Positions 1-11,800 of a stretch of 64,000 bases of DNA are shown piece by piece. The notes under the pieces are model-generated. The model had not been told where the DNA came from and did no database searches. It saw only the letters and a list, made by a program, of their open reading frames with translations. Origin of the DNA: Datura wrightii (taxonomy: Eukaryota; Streptophyta; Magnoliopsida; Solanales; Solanaceae); the NCBI GenBank assembly GCA_035772735.1, contig JASDFA010000018.1, positions 55,024,001 to 55,088,000 on the forward strand. Reading direction: 5' to 3'. The translations under genes were made by a program, and so were the position numbers. Each line of letters starts with the position of its first letter. Position 1 is the first letter of the stretch.

Positions 1-360
1 AAATAAATGAAAAATCTACTCCTAACGACTACATTTCCCTTAAGACGGTCGTCATCCATCCATCATAGGGAACGGTCACTAACTAAGACTTTGGTTCAAT
101 GGGACCATTCTCGGTAAAAGAACCGAAAACAAACGTTGAGAAACCCAAGAATTGAAAAAAAAATTAAAAATATCGATCATTTCGATAAACAAAAATATGT
201 ACAAAATCAGCTAGCAACATTCAGCAACACACAACAGTTTCACATATAATTACAATACAGAACAACAACTTCACAATCACAAATCACAGGGTCACAAAAA
301 TTTTTCACAGGCACAACAACAGAACAAAACATACACAACAACATAACCAACACCTAACTA
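1..360. other. 3' untranslated part of element A
   Basis: AT-rich sequence downstream (minus strand) of the accessory ORF and its polypurine-like tract. It does not match the LTR of element A, so the 3' LTR has not been reached. No gene seen. Confidence 0.5.
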
Positions 361-378
361 CTCCCACCCCACACTTAT
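361..378 (-). other. Polypurine-like tract after accessory ORF of A
   Basis: On the minus strand this reads ATAAGTGTGGGGTGGGAG. Purine-rich tracts of this form prime plus-strand DNA synthesis in LTR elements. It lies just downstream of the accessory ORF. A similar tract lies upstream of the same ORF at 1735-1749. Confidence 0.45.
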
Positions 379-446
379 CTCGAACACTGTCCCCAGTGTT
401 CACAAAAATTAAAATAGCACAAAACTTGGGTGGTGGAACTCCCTGA

Positions 447-1655
447 TCAATCAAAATACTCCACTTCTTCATCAGGTGCTGCTGCTTCATCTCCCATGTC
501 TAAATCACCCCCATCGTCATCATCGGAGTCCTCCCGACGTGTCTCCTCATCTGTGGGGACATCATCATCCATGGGCTCTACAAATGCTGGCCCCACTCGG
601 CATAGAGCCCTGGCATTTTCGCCAAAAGGGTAGTCTAGCTCGAGCTGCCATAGCTCCTCCTCTGTTGCCGGCCTCCCGCCTATCCTCAGCTGGAGCATCT
701 GCATCCCGTACATGCGAGCCATGTACTGATCATCTCGAGCATGTCGCTCGGCAAGTGTAAGAATAGGCCCGTGAGTGGTGTCGCGTGCCTTAGTTTTAGT
801 GACATCTAAGGCCCGCCGCTCCATCTGTGGGATGTAGTCAAGGGCCTCTTCCTCAACATCCAGGCCCCTCAGAAATGTGGTGAGTATTCCACCAAATTCG
901 TATCTGTGCCCCTGATGCAACCAGGCTCTCTTCATGGCGGAGATAATCACCGCCCCCACGTTGATCTCCAGCCCTTTCATCAGGGCGTACACCAAGCATA
1001 CACGATCCCGGGTTACATCCGTCATATGTACCCCCCGAATTAGGCAGGAACACACTATCTTAAGCTATATCCTGGCTTTCCTGTTCATCTGTGAGTAGGG
1101 CAAAGTCTGATGGTAGCCCCTCTCCTTGTGTATGCTCCACCTAGCCGTCGATCGAGTTCCACACAAAGTGCGTCTGATGTCCGCATATGGTGGAGTGATG
1201 TTCAGCTGTCGAAGCACGTGGGCGTCTGTGTCCCGCGCCCCTAGGATAGCATTGAGGTGGTGGGGCTCAAAGGTGACTATTTGCCCTCTTATTTTGATGG
1301 TGTGACTTCTAAGAGTCGGGTTCCAATTGGCATAGAATTCCCGAATCAAGTGCAAGTTGAATTCCTTGGGCTCTTCAAAGATGAAGTTGAGCCCAGCTGC
1401 CTCGATCCTGTGGACGATCCTAGGGAACTCCTGTGCCAACGGTTCCCTTGCTATGTGTTCCTCGGGGAAGTACTTGCTCTCCTTGTGCTTCACATACCAC
1501 TTCTTCCCCTCTTCTGTCACCCACCTGGTTCCATATTGGCGGCGTTGGCCGCGTGGAACCGCTGGTGCTACTGGGACCACTGTGCCCAATCTGATTATTT
1601 TTCTGTCAGCGCTAGACGTTGATGCGCCTTTTCCCTTGTCTTGCCTTCTTGCCAT
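447..1655 (-). pseudogene. Accessory ORF of element A, 'putative plant transposon protein' type, one amber stop
   Basis: About 400 residues from the ATG at 1655, interrupted by one in-frame TAG (1065-1067) after about 196 codons; the frame is open again to 447. The N-terminal third has the pattern I recall from the Pfam 'putative plant transposon protein' family: EFYANW, then a short stretch ending LNAILG. The C-terminal half continues with TRDRVCLVYALMKG and ends in a long acidic Asp/Glu-rich tail. The amber codon falls where relatives appear to have Trp, a G-to-A change consistent with deamination on the other strand. Function unknown. It occupies the position of the env-like third ORF of Athila elements, but I see no signal peptide or membrane segment. 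A TTG 12 bases upstream is a less likely start. Confidence 0.65.
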
Positions 1656-1734
1656 TGTTCTTGTCAACCCAAACAGACAAGTTCAATGTTAAGCCAATGA
1701 ATATTAGCTTCGACTAAGGTTGCGTTAAGCTAGG

Positions 1735-1749
1735 CTACCCCACACTTAG
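1735..1749 (-). other. Second polypurine-like tract, upstream of accessory ORF of A
   Basis: Minus strand reads CTAAGTGTGGGGTAG, sharing AAGTGTGGGGT with the tract at 361-378. It lies 80-95 bases before the accessory ATG. Confidence 0.35.
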
Positions 1750-2949
1750 TCCTTAGCTAAAATTACAACATTACGGCAAGATCATACTTATTTACACAAA
1801 CAAACAACCAAATATAACAAACATGCTTAGTGCATTCGAAGAATTCGACGGTATATATTCTATGTACTACTCAGACTTCGTACAGCTAACCACAATCCTT
1901 ACCATCGATAACATTTTCTCTCATAGCACTTAGCAAGGAGAAACAAAACAAAAGAAAAAAAGAAAAAAAATTAACTACGTGATCCTATACAATTCAACCA
2001 ATTCTTGCAATTTTCGATATCACCTTAACCCGGGAATCAGTCGATTTTTGAGCATAGTAACAGTTAGCACAATTGACTCATCTCACTTAACATGTGCAAC
2101 CCAACATGAATTTCACTAGTTCAACTAGATTTTTCCATTTCAAATTCAAAGGCAAGCCCTAGTTATGATTTCATCAAAAATTCGATTAAACTATGTCATT
2201 ATCGAGTTCAAGCAATCACAATGATACTCCGAACATCAATCAACAATAATTCAATAGAATTTAAGCTCAATTTCTACTTAGGGCAAGTTTAGCTCATATC
2301 ACATGTTCAATATCGAAAAAATTCGACAAGAATTGAAATAGAGTTGAAGAACATACCTTGAATTCGAAGAATTGATGAAAACTCGATGAAATTCTTGTCC
2401 TAAGTCCGTGTCACGTCGAGGGGGGATGGGTTTTTGGGAGGCTGGTCACGGAGTGTGAGAAATGAGGGAAAAAGAGGGAGAATTGGGGTTAAAAAGGGGA
2501 AAATCGCGCGGGTCACCTGGCGACCCGGTGTGACCCGTCGCGATATAAACATCAACGTGTCATGGATGGTAACGCGGAGCATGCCCTCCGTGACACGGAG
2601 CTATCACGAGGGCATTCTGGAATTTCTTTTTTAAAATTCCAGATTTACATCTCAACGTGTCACGGAGGGTAACGCGGAGCTCCTCCTCCGTGACACGGAG
2701 CTATCGCCCTAGCTCACTGTTTTGCCACTTTTTATTGATTTTCATACCTCGAATTTTCCTTTGTGATCCCTTGCACATTTATCCTCCGTTCAACCTGAAA
2801 TTCATCTTACGACAAGAAATTGGTTAGAATTTTAGGTTTCGCTCAAAATAAAACTAAAAAAATAAAAATATAAAAATATAAAACTAAAAATTTTGTTGTT
2901 AATCAAGAAAAAAAGAAATCTATTCACAATTTACAAAGAAAAATTTCAC
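1750..2949 (-). other. Noncoding spacer of element A between protease and accessory ORF
   Basis: About 1.2 kb with no ORF of note. It contains a palindrome-rich block (2400-2710). Downstream of that on the minus strand, at about 2358, is a possible splice donor (CAAG|GTATG). The layout (palindromes, leader, donor, then ORF) resembles an LTR promoter region and could be an internal promoter for the accessory ORF. That is inference. Confidence 0.4.
2554..2706. repeat. 100-bp tandem repeat carrying a 15-nt palindrome
   Basis: Two imperfect copies start at 2554 and 2654 (AACGTGTCA...). Each ends with the same perfect odd-length palindrome CTCCGTGACACGGAG (2586-2600 and 2686-2700). Half-sites of this word also occur in the LTR of A (6477-6518) and in the Tekay-like LTR at 59,936-59,977. 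Confidence 0.85.
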
Positions 2950-3003
2950 GGGTTGCCTCTCGTGCAGTGCCTGGTTTACCGTCGTGGCTCGACGTCATTC
3001 AGC
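2950..3003 (-). repeat. Conserved box downstream of protease (single copy in A)
   Basis: On the plus strand it begins GGGTTGCCTCTC and contains CGTCGTGGCTCGACG. The same box occurs three times in tandem directly after the protease of element C (28,030-28,265). It is noncoding in both. I recall this motif as widespread in plant gypsy elements; its role is unknown to me. Confidence 0.6.
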
Positions 3004-3612
3004 TCAGTCATCTTCTAGGGTGACGGACGTTTTCTCTCGACCACCGTCCTCACCCCAATAGTGCTTACATCTCTCCGGTGGTTTTCCCATTAACTCTCGT
3101 GAATCAACTATCTGAGCATCATCACCTCGATCAATCACGTTGATCACCGAGAGTTCCTCGTACAAAGTCGGGATCTTGGGGGCCTTATATACATCGAACA
3201 CTTCCACCTTGTCATGTGCTTGCATGGTTAGCTGCCCTGCAGCTACATCAATCAGTGCTTTCCCGGTCGCCAATAAAGGACGTCCCAAAATAAATGGGAC
3301 TTCCGCGTCTGGTTCAAAATCCAGCACAACGAAATCTACCGGGAAGATAAGGGAGCCCACTTGCACCAGCACATCCTCCACAATGCCATCAGGTCTGGCT
3401 AAGGACCAATCCGCTAATTGCAAGATCACTGTTGTTGGTCTAGGACTTCCTAGACCCAGCTTTTTGAATACCGATGACGGCATCAAATTAATGCTCGCTC
3501 CCAAATCACATAATCCACGAGCTCGGATACTCTGCCCAATGGTGATTTGTATAGTAAAGCTCCCAGGATCTTTGAGCTTTGTGGGCAGTCGGTTTTGTAT
3601 TCGGGAAGTGCA
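3004..3612 (-). pseudogene. Retroviral-type aspartic protease of element A
   Basis: Open for about 200 residues after a TAG at 3613-3615. The active-site segment LCDLGASINLMP has the D-L-G form typical of Athila-like proteases, and the second conserved block FILGRPLLATG follows about 60 residues later. The upstream motif KDPGSFTIQITIG is also family-typical. The frame is continuous with the gag C-terminal piece except for the stop, so it belongs to a gag-protease polyprotein that would cleave itself. It ends at 3004 with no fusion to reverse transcriptase. Confidence 0.75.
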
Positions 3613-3615
3613 CTC

Positions 3616-5407
3616 CTACGTGAGAGCCACCGTAGCATACTCCGTCAACCGACTTTTGTTTTCCATGATGTCCTTTATGTACTTTGCATACTTCGGCACT
3701 CCCTGCCAAACATCAACAAGAGGTAAGTTAATATGTACCTGTTTCAGCACCTCCATGAATTTCTTGAAACACGCCTCCTCCTTGTGTTTCTTTAATCTTT
3801 GAGGGAACGGGGGTGGTGGTCTTTCTGATTCAGCTTCCTTTTTCTTCCCCCTCTCATCACTTTGCTCCCTCTCAACTTTTGATGCTCCCGATTGTTGAGG
3901 TGGTCTTTTTGGTTCCACCTCTTTCAGCTGCAAACCACTCCTTTGGTCACCGCATTCACCTGCTTGGGGTTGGGATCTGTGTCACTCGGAAGTCCTCCTC
4001 TAGGCCTGGTGTTTTGGGCTCCAGCAAATTGCCCAAATTGATATTCAAGTGCCTTAGTAGCTAACTGGTTGTTTTTCACCTCGGCTGCCAATTTTACATA
4101 GTCAGCCTACAATTGAGCTCGGTTAGCTATCATCGTCTTGAACATCTCCTCAATGCTGGGTGATAGTGGTGGAGGAGGTGCATTGTTGTTTCTATATTGT
4201 GCCTGATAGTTTTGCTACCCTCCTTGATTCCTCTACGCCCCAAGACTTGAACTTTGCCCCTGATGGTTGTTGCTACCCCAAGAGAAATTCGGGTGATTCC
4301 TCCAGTTGGAATTGTAGTTGTTGCCATACTATTGGTGGTTGTTCCTCTGTACATTTCCCACAAAGTTCACCGAGTCAGGATTTGCTCCACAACACTCAGC
4401 TGAGTGTTCACTGCTCCCGCACACTTCACACCAAATTTGCTGCACTGCATTCACTGGGGCTTGAGGCTGGTTCTTGTCATGTTACTGAAGTGGGTGTTGA
4501 GTTGATTCTGTAAAGCTGCTATCTGTGCAGCAATAGCTATAAAACCATCCACTTCTAGAACTCCTGCTGCTTTCCTTGTTCCTCCTCTTGATGAATCAGC
4601 ATTCCACTCCAGATTGCCCTGCGAAATACGGTTTAACAAGGTATACAGCTCCTCATAAGTTTTCTCCAATGCTTGTTCCCCAGCTGCTGAGTCTAGTAAT
4701 ATTTTTGTATGGGGTTCCAAACCCTCTGTAAAATTGTGCACCAGCACATCATTGAATTGATGATGATGTGTACAATCCCGCAACATGGACTTGAATCTCT
4801 CCCAAGCTTGATATAGATTCTCTCCCTCTCTCTGTTTGAAACTTAGAATTTGACTTCTAAGTCTTGCTGTTTTACCGGATGGAAAAAATTATATCAAGAA
4901 TTTCCTTGCAAGATCATCCCAAGTAGTAATAGAATTTGGTGGCTCAGCTTTCATCCACCTCTTGGCTTCTCCCAATAGTGAAAATGGGAACAATGTAAGC
5001 CTGACATAATCTGATGACACTCCAGCGGGATGTAAGTGTCACTTATCTCCAAAAAATTTTGGAGATGTTGCTGTGGATCTTCATGAGGGAGACCTGTGAA
5101 CTGCCCGCTGGTGTGCAGCAATTGCACCATGTTTTGCTTGCGCTCGAACCTCCCTCCTGGCTCAAGTTTGCGGATGCTAGATGTGACATTGTTAGCATGT
5201 GGGATTGCCACCTCGCGAACCGGTCGAGCTGCTACTTCCTCGGGCACTAACATTGCTCGTACTACTAGTGGATTCTGTTGTTGCTCCATGATTGTTTGTC
5301 TGAGCAACTGCAGCTTTCTCTCTAGAGCTTCTCTCCGCTGATGATGAAATAATCTTTCTGGCTCTAAATACAAGTCCACCAGCTCCTTGTCTCTTGCCAG
5401 TGTTCAA
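3616..5407 (-). pseudogene. Gag of element A (broken)
   Basis: Capsid-like segments read GQFTGLPHEDPQQHL (near 5100) and TLLNRISQGNLEW (near 4620), and there is a CX2CX4HX4C zinc knuckle at about 4380-4430 (minus strand, CEVCGSSEHSAECC). The C-terminal part contains PPPPFPQRLKKHKEE before the protease. The frame shifts near 5020 and several stops follow, including one at 3613-3615. It would form the particle shell and bind RNA if intact. The true N-terminus is unclear; 5407 is the upstream limit of recognisable coding sequence. Confidence 0.7.
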
Positions 5408-5509
5408 CAGAAATTAAATCTGCAAAATACAGGCTAAGACCAAGTTGTCAACACTAAGAAAATAAAAATATAGTAAATTAACACTTAAGAATAATTCACC
5501 AATTGCCAG

Positions 5510-5527
5510 TCCCCGGCAACAACGCCA
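5510..5527 (-). other. Primer-binding site of A, tRNA-Asp type
   Basis: Minus strand TGGCGTTGTTGCCGGGGA differs at two positions (CC to TT) from the plant tRNA-Asp-complementary site TGGCGCCGTTGCCGGGGA as I recall it. It starts six bases inside the LTR. Confidence 0.75.
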
Positions 5528-5533
5528 AAAACT

Positions 5534-6926
5534 TGTTCGGGCGTCTCCTTTGGGTATAAAGCTACACGCAAGTGCACGTGGTCGAACAAGTAGTAAAGTG
5601 GCTTAAGTAAGCCAAGTATCGATCCCACAGGGACTGGGATAAGGTAACAATCTGCTCAAGTGTACTATATTTTAATTCTAACAATGAAGACAACAGTGTA
5701 ACCAAGAGTTTGATATTTTGGGTTCTAATTTTTATGCTAAGTCTAAAATGAGTATATAAATTGAGTCTGAACTATGAATGTGAGCATACTGAGGTTAATT
5801 GAACATGTAAAGAAATTAATTATCGATATAATTTGGTTAACCTTTCCTCCGGTTGCTAGTCAAGAACTAATGCCAATGGATTAAAACTCTCGTATTTAAC
5901 CCAACTTAAGAATCATGAACTGCCCACCTACATTTCTGTGATTAAACGGAATTCATGTTCTAGCCATACTAACTCGGTTCCTTAATTGACTAATACGACT
6001 TTCAGGTATTTTTCTTCCTGAAGGTAAATCAATTCTCAATTTTCCCAAACTAAGAAAAGATCATATCCTATTGATTCACAACTTTCCAATTTCTTGCTCT
6101 CTCGAGTGAAACCGAACTTTTTAGATATACATTAACATAGGCCACACATTAATGCAGTAAGAACAAGAATCAATAGAACAACCATGGAAGAAAAGATGAA
6201 AAACCAACTTAATCAACAATCACATTTCAATACAATTGTTCTTAACCTCAGCAAGAAGAGGAATTAGCCACTCATTTGTGGATTAAACATCGTTAAATGA
6301 GTGTTAAACATACAAGCAATTGAATTGAAGAAGAAGGAGATAGAGAAAAACCCTGAGATTTTCGTCCCCTCAACTGCCTGTAACCCACGTTCTTGCTCCA
6401 CCAAGTCAGAATAATTAAAAATGAACCTAAGTGTTCTATTTATACTAGTGGAAATTTTTTCCGGAATAACAAGCAACGTGTCACGGAGTGCATCGCGAAG
6501 CACTGCCTCCGTGACACGCCACTGACGCGGACCCTTACTGGAAATTGGGTGTCCAGGTAATAAGGCCCAACGTGGCACAGCGTGCAATGCGGAGCTAGGC
6601 CACTGTGCCACGGACCCAACGCGCACCCTCACTAGAATTTGGCCAAAAATTCCCTATCCAGGCAGAAGGCCTCCGCGATGGCAGCGTGACACGGCTCCAT
6701 CGCGGAGCCTCTTTAATTTGTGCCTTCCAATGCCTTGTCTTTTGCTAACATCCGAGTCCAACCCCGATCTCTCCCAACACGCATTTTAGCTTCCCAAAAT
6801 TACACTTTACCTGCAAAACAATGCTAATCATGTTGGTTAGTATAAATTCACATTTTATTACCAATCACATGAGAATGTATAAATATTGATAGATAAACAA
6901 GGCTAAAATGACACATTTGAGTATCA
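5534..6926 (-). repeat. 5' LTR of element A, 1,393 bp
   Basis: On the minus strand it starts TGATACTCAAATG and ends CCCGAACA next to the primer site. A TATAAATA box lies at 6437-6444. Just upstream of it are palindromic words: CGTGTCACGGAG (6477-6488), CTCCGTGACACG (6507-6518), and an 11-bp inverted repeat, CTCCGCGATGG at 6671-6681 paired with 6697-6707. The 3' end carries the 'GATCCCACAGGGACTGGG' hairpin region typical of these LTRs. Confidence 0.75.
6437..6444 (-). promoter_or_regulatory. TATA box of LTR A
   Basis: Minus strand TATAAATA, about 33 bases downstream of the nearest palindromic word. Placement within the LTR fits a U3 promoter. Confidence 0.5.
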
Positions 6927-6949
6927 CTTGGGCATATAAATTTGCCCAA

Positions 6950-8256
6950 GATCACAATCTTTGAGAAGTCCTTGATGAATCTCCTATAAAACCCTGCATG
7001 TCCCAAAAAGCTTCGAACACCTTTCACAGAAGTTGGAGGTGGTAGACTAGCAATTACTTTTATCTTGGCCCTGCCACCTTAATACCCTTACCAGAAATCT
7101 TGTGCCCTAGCACTATACCTTCTTTGACCATAAAATTACACTTTTCCCAATTAAGCACCAAGTTGGTCTCTTCACATCTATGCAGCATCTTGCTCAAATG
7201 TGCAAAAAAATCCTCGAATGAATCACCCACCACCAAAAAGTCATCCATAAAGGCTTCAATGGTGTCCTCCACCTTGTTAGAAAATATGGACGTCATGCAA
7301 CACTAAAAAGTGGTAGGCACATTACATAACCTGAATGGTATTCTTTTGAAAGAAAATGTACCATATGGACAGGTGAAAGTTGTTTTCTCTTGGTCTTTGG
7401 GGGCTATAGATATTTGATTGTATCGTGAATAACCATCAAGGAAACAGTACCATCTTCTGCTTGCCAGTTGGTCTAGCATCTGATCCATGAATGGCATAGG
7501 AAAATGATCTTTCTGAGTCCAATGGTTCAACTTCCTATAGTCCATGCATACTCTCCAACCGATGACTGGCCTAAGTGGAATGAGCTCATTGTTAGCATTT
7601 GGGACCACGGTGATTCCTCCCTTCTTTGGCACACACTGAACTGGGGTCACCCATTTGCTATCAGCAATAGGGTAAACCACACCCGCATCCAACCACTTGA
7701 TGATTTCCTTCTTGACCACCTCTTGCATACGTGGATTCAACCTACGCTGATGCTCAATGCTCAGAATACAATCTGGCTCTAGCTGGATTTTATGAGTGCA
7801 AATACCGGTTGGGATTCCAATAATTTCTACAATGGTCCACCTGATGTCTTTTTTATGTCTCTTCAGAATGGAGACCAAAGTCTCCACTTTCCATTCCTCC
7901 AAGTCAACTACAACAATGACCGGTAAACTGTTATCGGTCCCCAAAAGTACATATCGCAAGTGAGACGGGAGTGTTTTGAGCTCCAATACCGGAGGCTCCT
8001 CAATAGATGGCTTGGCCGGTGGGGTCACCTTATTCCTCAAGTTAAGATCAATCTTCTTTGGAGCATAGGTGTATGACCCCATACCAGCAAGTGCATTCAC
8101 AATCTCCTCATCCCCATGGATCTCCTCAACACCAACATTCATCAACACTGCTACTAAGTCCTCAAGAGTCACTAACTCCTCAATGGGAATAATTGAAAAC
8201 TCAGGTTCCACAACATCAATTACTGAGACCACCCTCATGTCATTTGGCTGCTTCAC
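6950..8256 (-). pseudogene. Reverse transcriptase of element B (two lesions, 3' truncated)
   Basis: Athila-type reverse transcriptase. Visible blocks in order: QRRLNPRMQEVVKKEI, WVTPVQCVPKKGG, VCMDYRKLN, DGYSRYNQI, FTCPYGTFSFKRIPF and the catalytic FMDD (with both Asp) near 7240. An in-frame TAG at 7303-7305 lies between the TTF and CCM blocks, where the family has Gln, fitting C-to-T decay. Past 7080 the frame shifts but still reads GVRSFLGHAGFYRR, the connection to RNase H. Coding similarity ends at about 6950 where element A begins. Confidence 0.85.
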
Positions 8257-8259
8257 GGA

Positions 8260-8660
8260 CTAGCATACATCAAATTTCACCTCCTCGTTGTTCAATCGGA
8301 ATTTCAACTGTCCTATTTTCATATCTACAAGAGCACGACCGGTGGAAAGGAATGGCCGCCCCAAGATAATGGGGTCCTCAAAATCAACTTCACAGTCCAG
8401 GATGACAAAATTGGGCGAACATATAAAGGACTCTACCTTCACTAGAACATCATAGAGAATTCCCACCATATTCTTCACTGTGCGATCTGCCATCAAAAGC
8501 CGCATTGTAGTCGGTTTGGGGGCTCTCAAGCCCAACTTTCTGAACACTGCTAACGGTATTAAGTTAATACTAGCACCCAGATCACATAGTTCCTTAGAAA
8601 AATTAAAGTCTCCAATAGTGCACGGTATAGTGAAAGCTCTAGGGTCTTCATTTTTCTGAA
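8260..8660 (-). pseudogene. Aspartic protease of element B
   Basis: FTIPCTIGDF and LCDLGASINLIP lie between 8660 and 8540, followed by the flap and second block ending PIILGRPFLSTG near 8360. The frame continues into reverse transcriptase but is cut by TAG at 8260-8262; element C has an Arg codon (AGG) at the same place. So protease and reverse transcriptase were once one frame. The catalytic Asp is kept. Confidence 0.75.
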
Positions 8661-8810
8661 CAAGAGAACGAGATGTTATTGCACTATAGTGGTGCGGTTA
8701 TCTACAAGTTCAAAGCTTACGGTCCTCTTTCTAGTGACAAGGTCCTTCATGAATTTAGCATAGCCAGGCATCTGTTCAAGTGCCTCAACTGATGGGATGT
8801 TCACAGATAA

Positions 8811-11800
8811 TTATTTCAACAAGGAAATAAATTTGTGATACTTCCCATCTTCAACATTTTTCTTCAACCTCTGTGGAAAAGGGGGAAGAGGTATAGGAAT
8901 AGGTGTGATCTTTTTCTGTACCTCCTTCTCTTTCTCTTTGCCAGATCCATTCTCCTTTGCATTACTAGGAGCAGTCTTCTCTACTGAATCATCAACCAAA
9001 GTCTGATCCTCAAAATATGTCATCCTATCATCATCAATCACTAAAGGCTCTACTATCTCATCAATCACAACCGACCTCGAAGGATCAACTGTCATTTTCC
9101 CACTCCCAATAGTGACCGTCATGAAATGATTGTCATTTTTTAGATTTTGGACTGTATTACTGGGAAGTGTGCCCTTTTGCCTATGGTTCATAGCAACAGA
9201 CATCTGACTAAGCTGCTGCTCAATTTGCTTAATGTCCATGGCATGTGATTCCACCTTTTGTTTCATACCAGAAATATCAGCGCGAAGCTCCTTGAAATGG
9301 CCATATGTCGCCTCCATCTGCTTAAGTACCTTAGCCAACATGTCTTCCACCTTTGAACCACTAGACTCTGTCTCACGGTTCCTTAGAGGAACATATAGAT
9401 CATTTCTGTCATTTTTGTACTCCTCACGCTTTGTCCAGTCTCCATTGTCTCTGTATTGGCCTCGGTTGTAATTATTGTCTCTGTAGAAGTTCCAACCTTG
9501 GTTCCACTGACCTTCACGCTAAGATACTTGGTTATACCCTTGGGTGTTAGTCCTAAAAGCCGCCCCATGATCATTCAGAAATTTGCTTCCTCCTCATATT
9601 TTGATTCGCGTCCATCATTTCTCGGGGCCTTACTCTGACAACCCACAACATTCACCTTTTCAGCCCTGGCTCCCATCAAATGCTTAGCAAGAAGTCCCAT
9701 TGTGGTCTTTATCTCAGCAATATCCTGATCTCGCTCTTCATCGTTCCTTCTCTATTCCGAAGACATACCTATGGCATAAGTACCAGCCGGAGTCTCTGAC
9801 TCTCTCGTTTGCCATGTGCGGTTGGTTTTAGTGATTCTGTCAAGTACCTCAGCATCTTCAGCATAAGTGTGACTCATAAATGTTATAGCCGACATGGTAT
9901 TAGCCACCGCCTTGGTGTTAGCATTTAGAGACCTAGAGAAGATCTCCAACAATGTATCATCTAGGATCCTGTAGGTGGGCACCTCTTTGAGCTTCTTGTT
10001 GAACCGCAACCATGTCTCGTGAAGTGCCTCAGAATTTAATTGCCTGAAGTTGTATATCTTATCTTTTAGTTGCAAAGCTCTGGAAGGTGGGAAAAACCTT
10101 TCAAGAAAAGCTCTTTTTAACTCCCTCCATGTAGTGACAGAATGTTGGGCAGTTCAGCCAACCAGAGCGTTGCCTCACTCCCTAATGAAAAGGGAAATAA
10201 CTGATGACGTTCAAACCATACCCTCGTTTTCAAAGAATACGCATGATAGAAGTATCAAAACAAGTAACCCGGACGAGTGCCGGGGTCGAATCCCACGAGG
10301 ACTGGGGATGATAGTGACTAGTGTCGATCATAAAGTTGACTTTAGATTGCACCACTCAAACAAACATAAATGAGAACCAATCGGGGGAAGTATCAATATG
10401 TAAAAGATTATCAAGTCTAAAGTGGTTTAGTTCAAATAGCGAGGTTTACCAAAGTTGTCAACAATGATGTGAAAATGCTAGAGGTGGCTTGTAGATGATG
10501 GATTAATTAGATAAGGTCTTTCTAGATCATCTCACAAGTTCAACTACTATGAATAACCTTAGGCAAACAGAGGTATTCCATGCTTTTCAGCCAATTTCAT
10601 ACCTCTAGCTAGAGTTCTTTCAAATCTCTAAACTCAATCAGCTTAGCCCAATATGATTTAGATTAATAGTTGCACTATTTCTAGCTATTAGCTATTAATT
10701 TAGGATTGAGAGCATGAATTTGAACATTTCTAGCCCAAATTCACAATCTCCCAACCATACCTACTTTTATATTCTCTCCCAATACTTAATTCTTCTTTTT
10801 CAAGAAACAATCAAGTAAGAAAATATAGACCCATATGAAAATCAATGGATCTTCAATTAATGATTGGAGAGAATCTAATAGATTCACAATTAGCTGAACA
10901 TTGTTAAGATAATTCTAGCAATTCTTACTCTAATCAACAATCATCATCATCACCCACCTCTAGCAAATGATTTAGCTACTCATGATTAAGAATTTCACAA
11001 GCATATTTAACAATAGACTCATCAAATTCAATAACAAAAGTAGAAAAATCAATTCCACAATTATGGTCTTCGACAATGGTAGTCACTTATTATGGAGAAG
11101 AAGAAGAAGTAAAAGAATAAATCTCAAGTTACCAATTACAATCTTCTACTCTTCTCTGCAAAAGGAATGTTCTCAAAAGTGAAAATTACAATAAAAGTTG
11201 ACTGATGCTTTGTACTTCTCTTAGACTATATGTAGAAAGTAGGGTGTCTCTTTCCTCTTTTTTCGTGTTGACTATTTTACCCCTGAGCACTGCCTCTTCA
11301 TCGATGGTACTCCGGCGGTTTGTCAGTTCATACTTGTGAACCACTAAATGCGTTTTGTTGTGTTATTACCAAATTCTAGTCAACTTTGGCAGCAAATCTG
11401 GCGTTTCGCTCATCTCATTTCGCGAACCGCTGAGGTTTTATACCTCATTCCAGAAACTTGGCTAATGATTCAGTGATTGATCTGGTGAATCATGTTTTGC
11501 CGGTGGCAGTTTTTTCCTTTGAAGCAGTGTTGATCGGCCTCAGTCCGGCGTTTCGCTGGTTTTCATTGGTGATATGCCGCTTTGCTCTCATTTCCATCTT
11601 TTTGCTCCAAGTTTGCTCTTTTTTACACATCTGGGCATCTGTATACAACAAAGACCAAAAAAGCATAAAATCCATATAATTCACTCAAGAGCTAAGCAAA
11701 AACACAAGTTTTAGAGTCTAATGAGTTGGTAAATTACCAACTCATCAATAACCTCAAACGTATCGCATCCTGACTCACTCCCAGTTGTTTGTATGCCTTG

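Larger units (their letters stand above)
1..6926 (-). mobile_element. Athila-like LTR retrotransposon A (left end outside window)
   Basis: Minus-strand Ty3/gypsy element. Reading leftward: 5' LTR (6926-5534), tRNA-Asp-type primer site, gag, aspartic protease, conserved noncoding box, palindrome-rich spacer, accessory ORF, polypurine-like tract. No reverse transcriptase or integrase is visible between the protease (ends 3004) and the accessory ORF (starts 1655), so this copy appears to lack pol. It sits inside the pol gene of element B: the B reading frame is lost at about 6,950, next to the LTR end at 6926. The 3' LTR and matching target duplication would lie left of base 1. Lineage is inferred from gag and protease resemblance and the primer site. 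Confidence 0.8.

Noticed and set aside
447..1655. Envelope gene of a retrovirus-like element
   Set aside because: It lies in the env-like position, but no signal peptide, glycosylation-rich ectodomain or membrane anchor is visible; the sequence fits the 'putative plant transposon protein' pattern instead.
3140..3802. 220-codon open frame on the plus strand
   Set aside because: Antisense to the protease and gag of element A; no recognisable protein.
11458..11684. Small overlapping frames in solo LTR D
   Set aside because: Within LTR sequence, opposite strands, no recognisable product.
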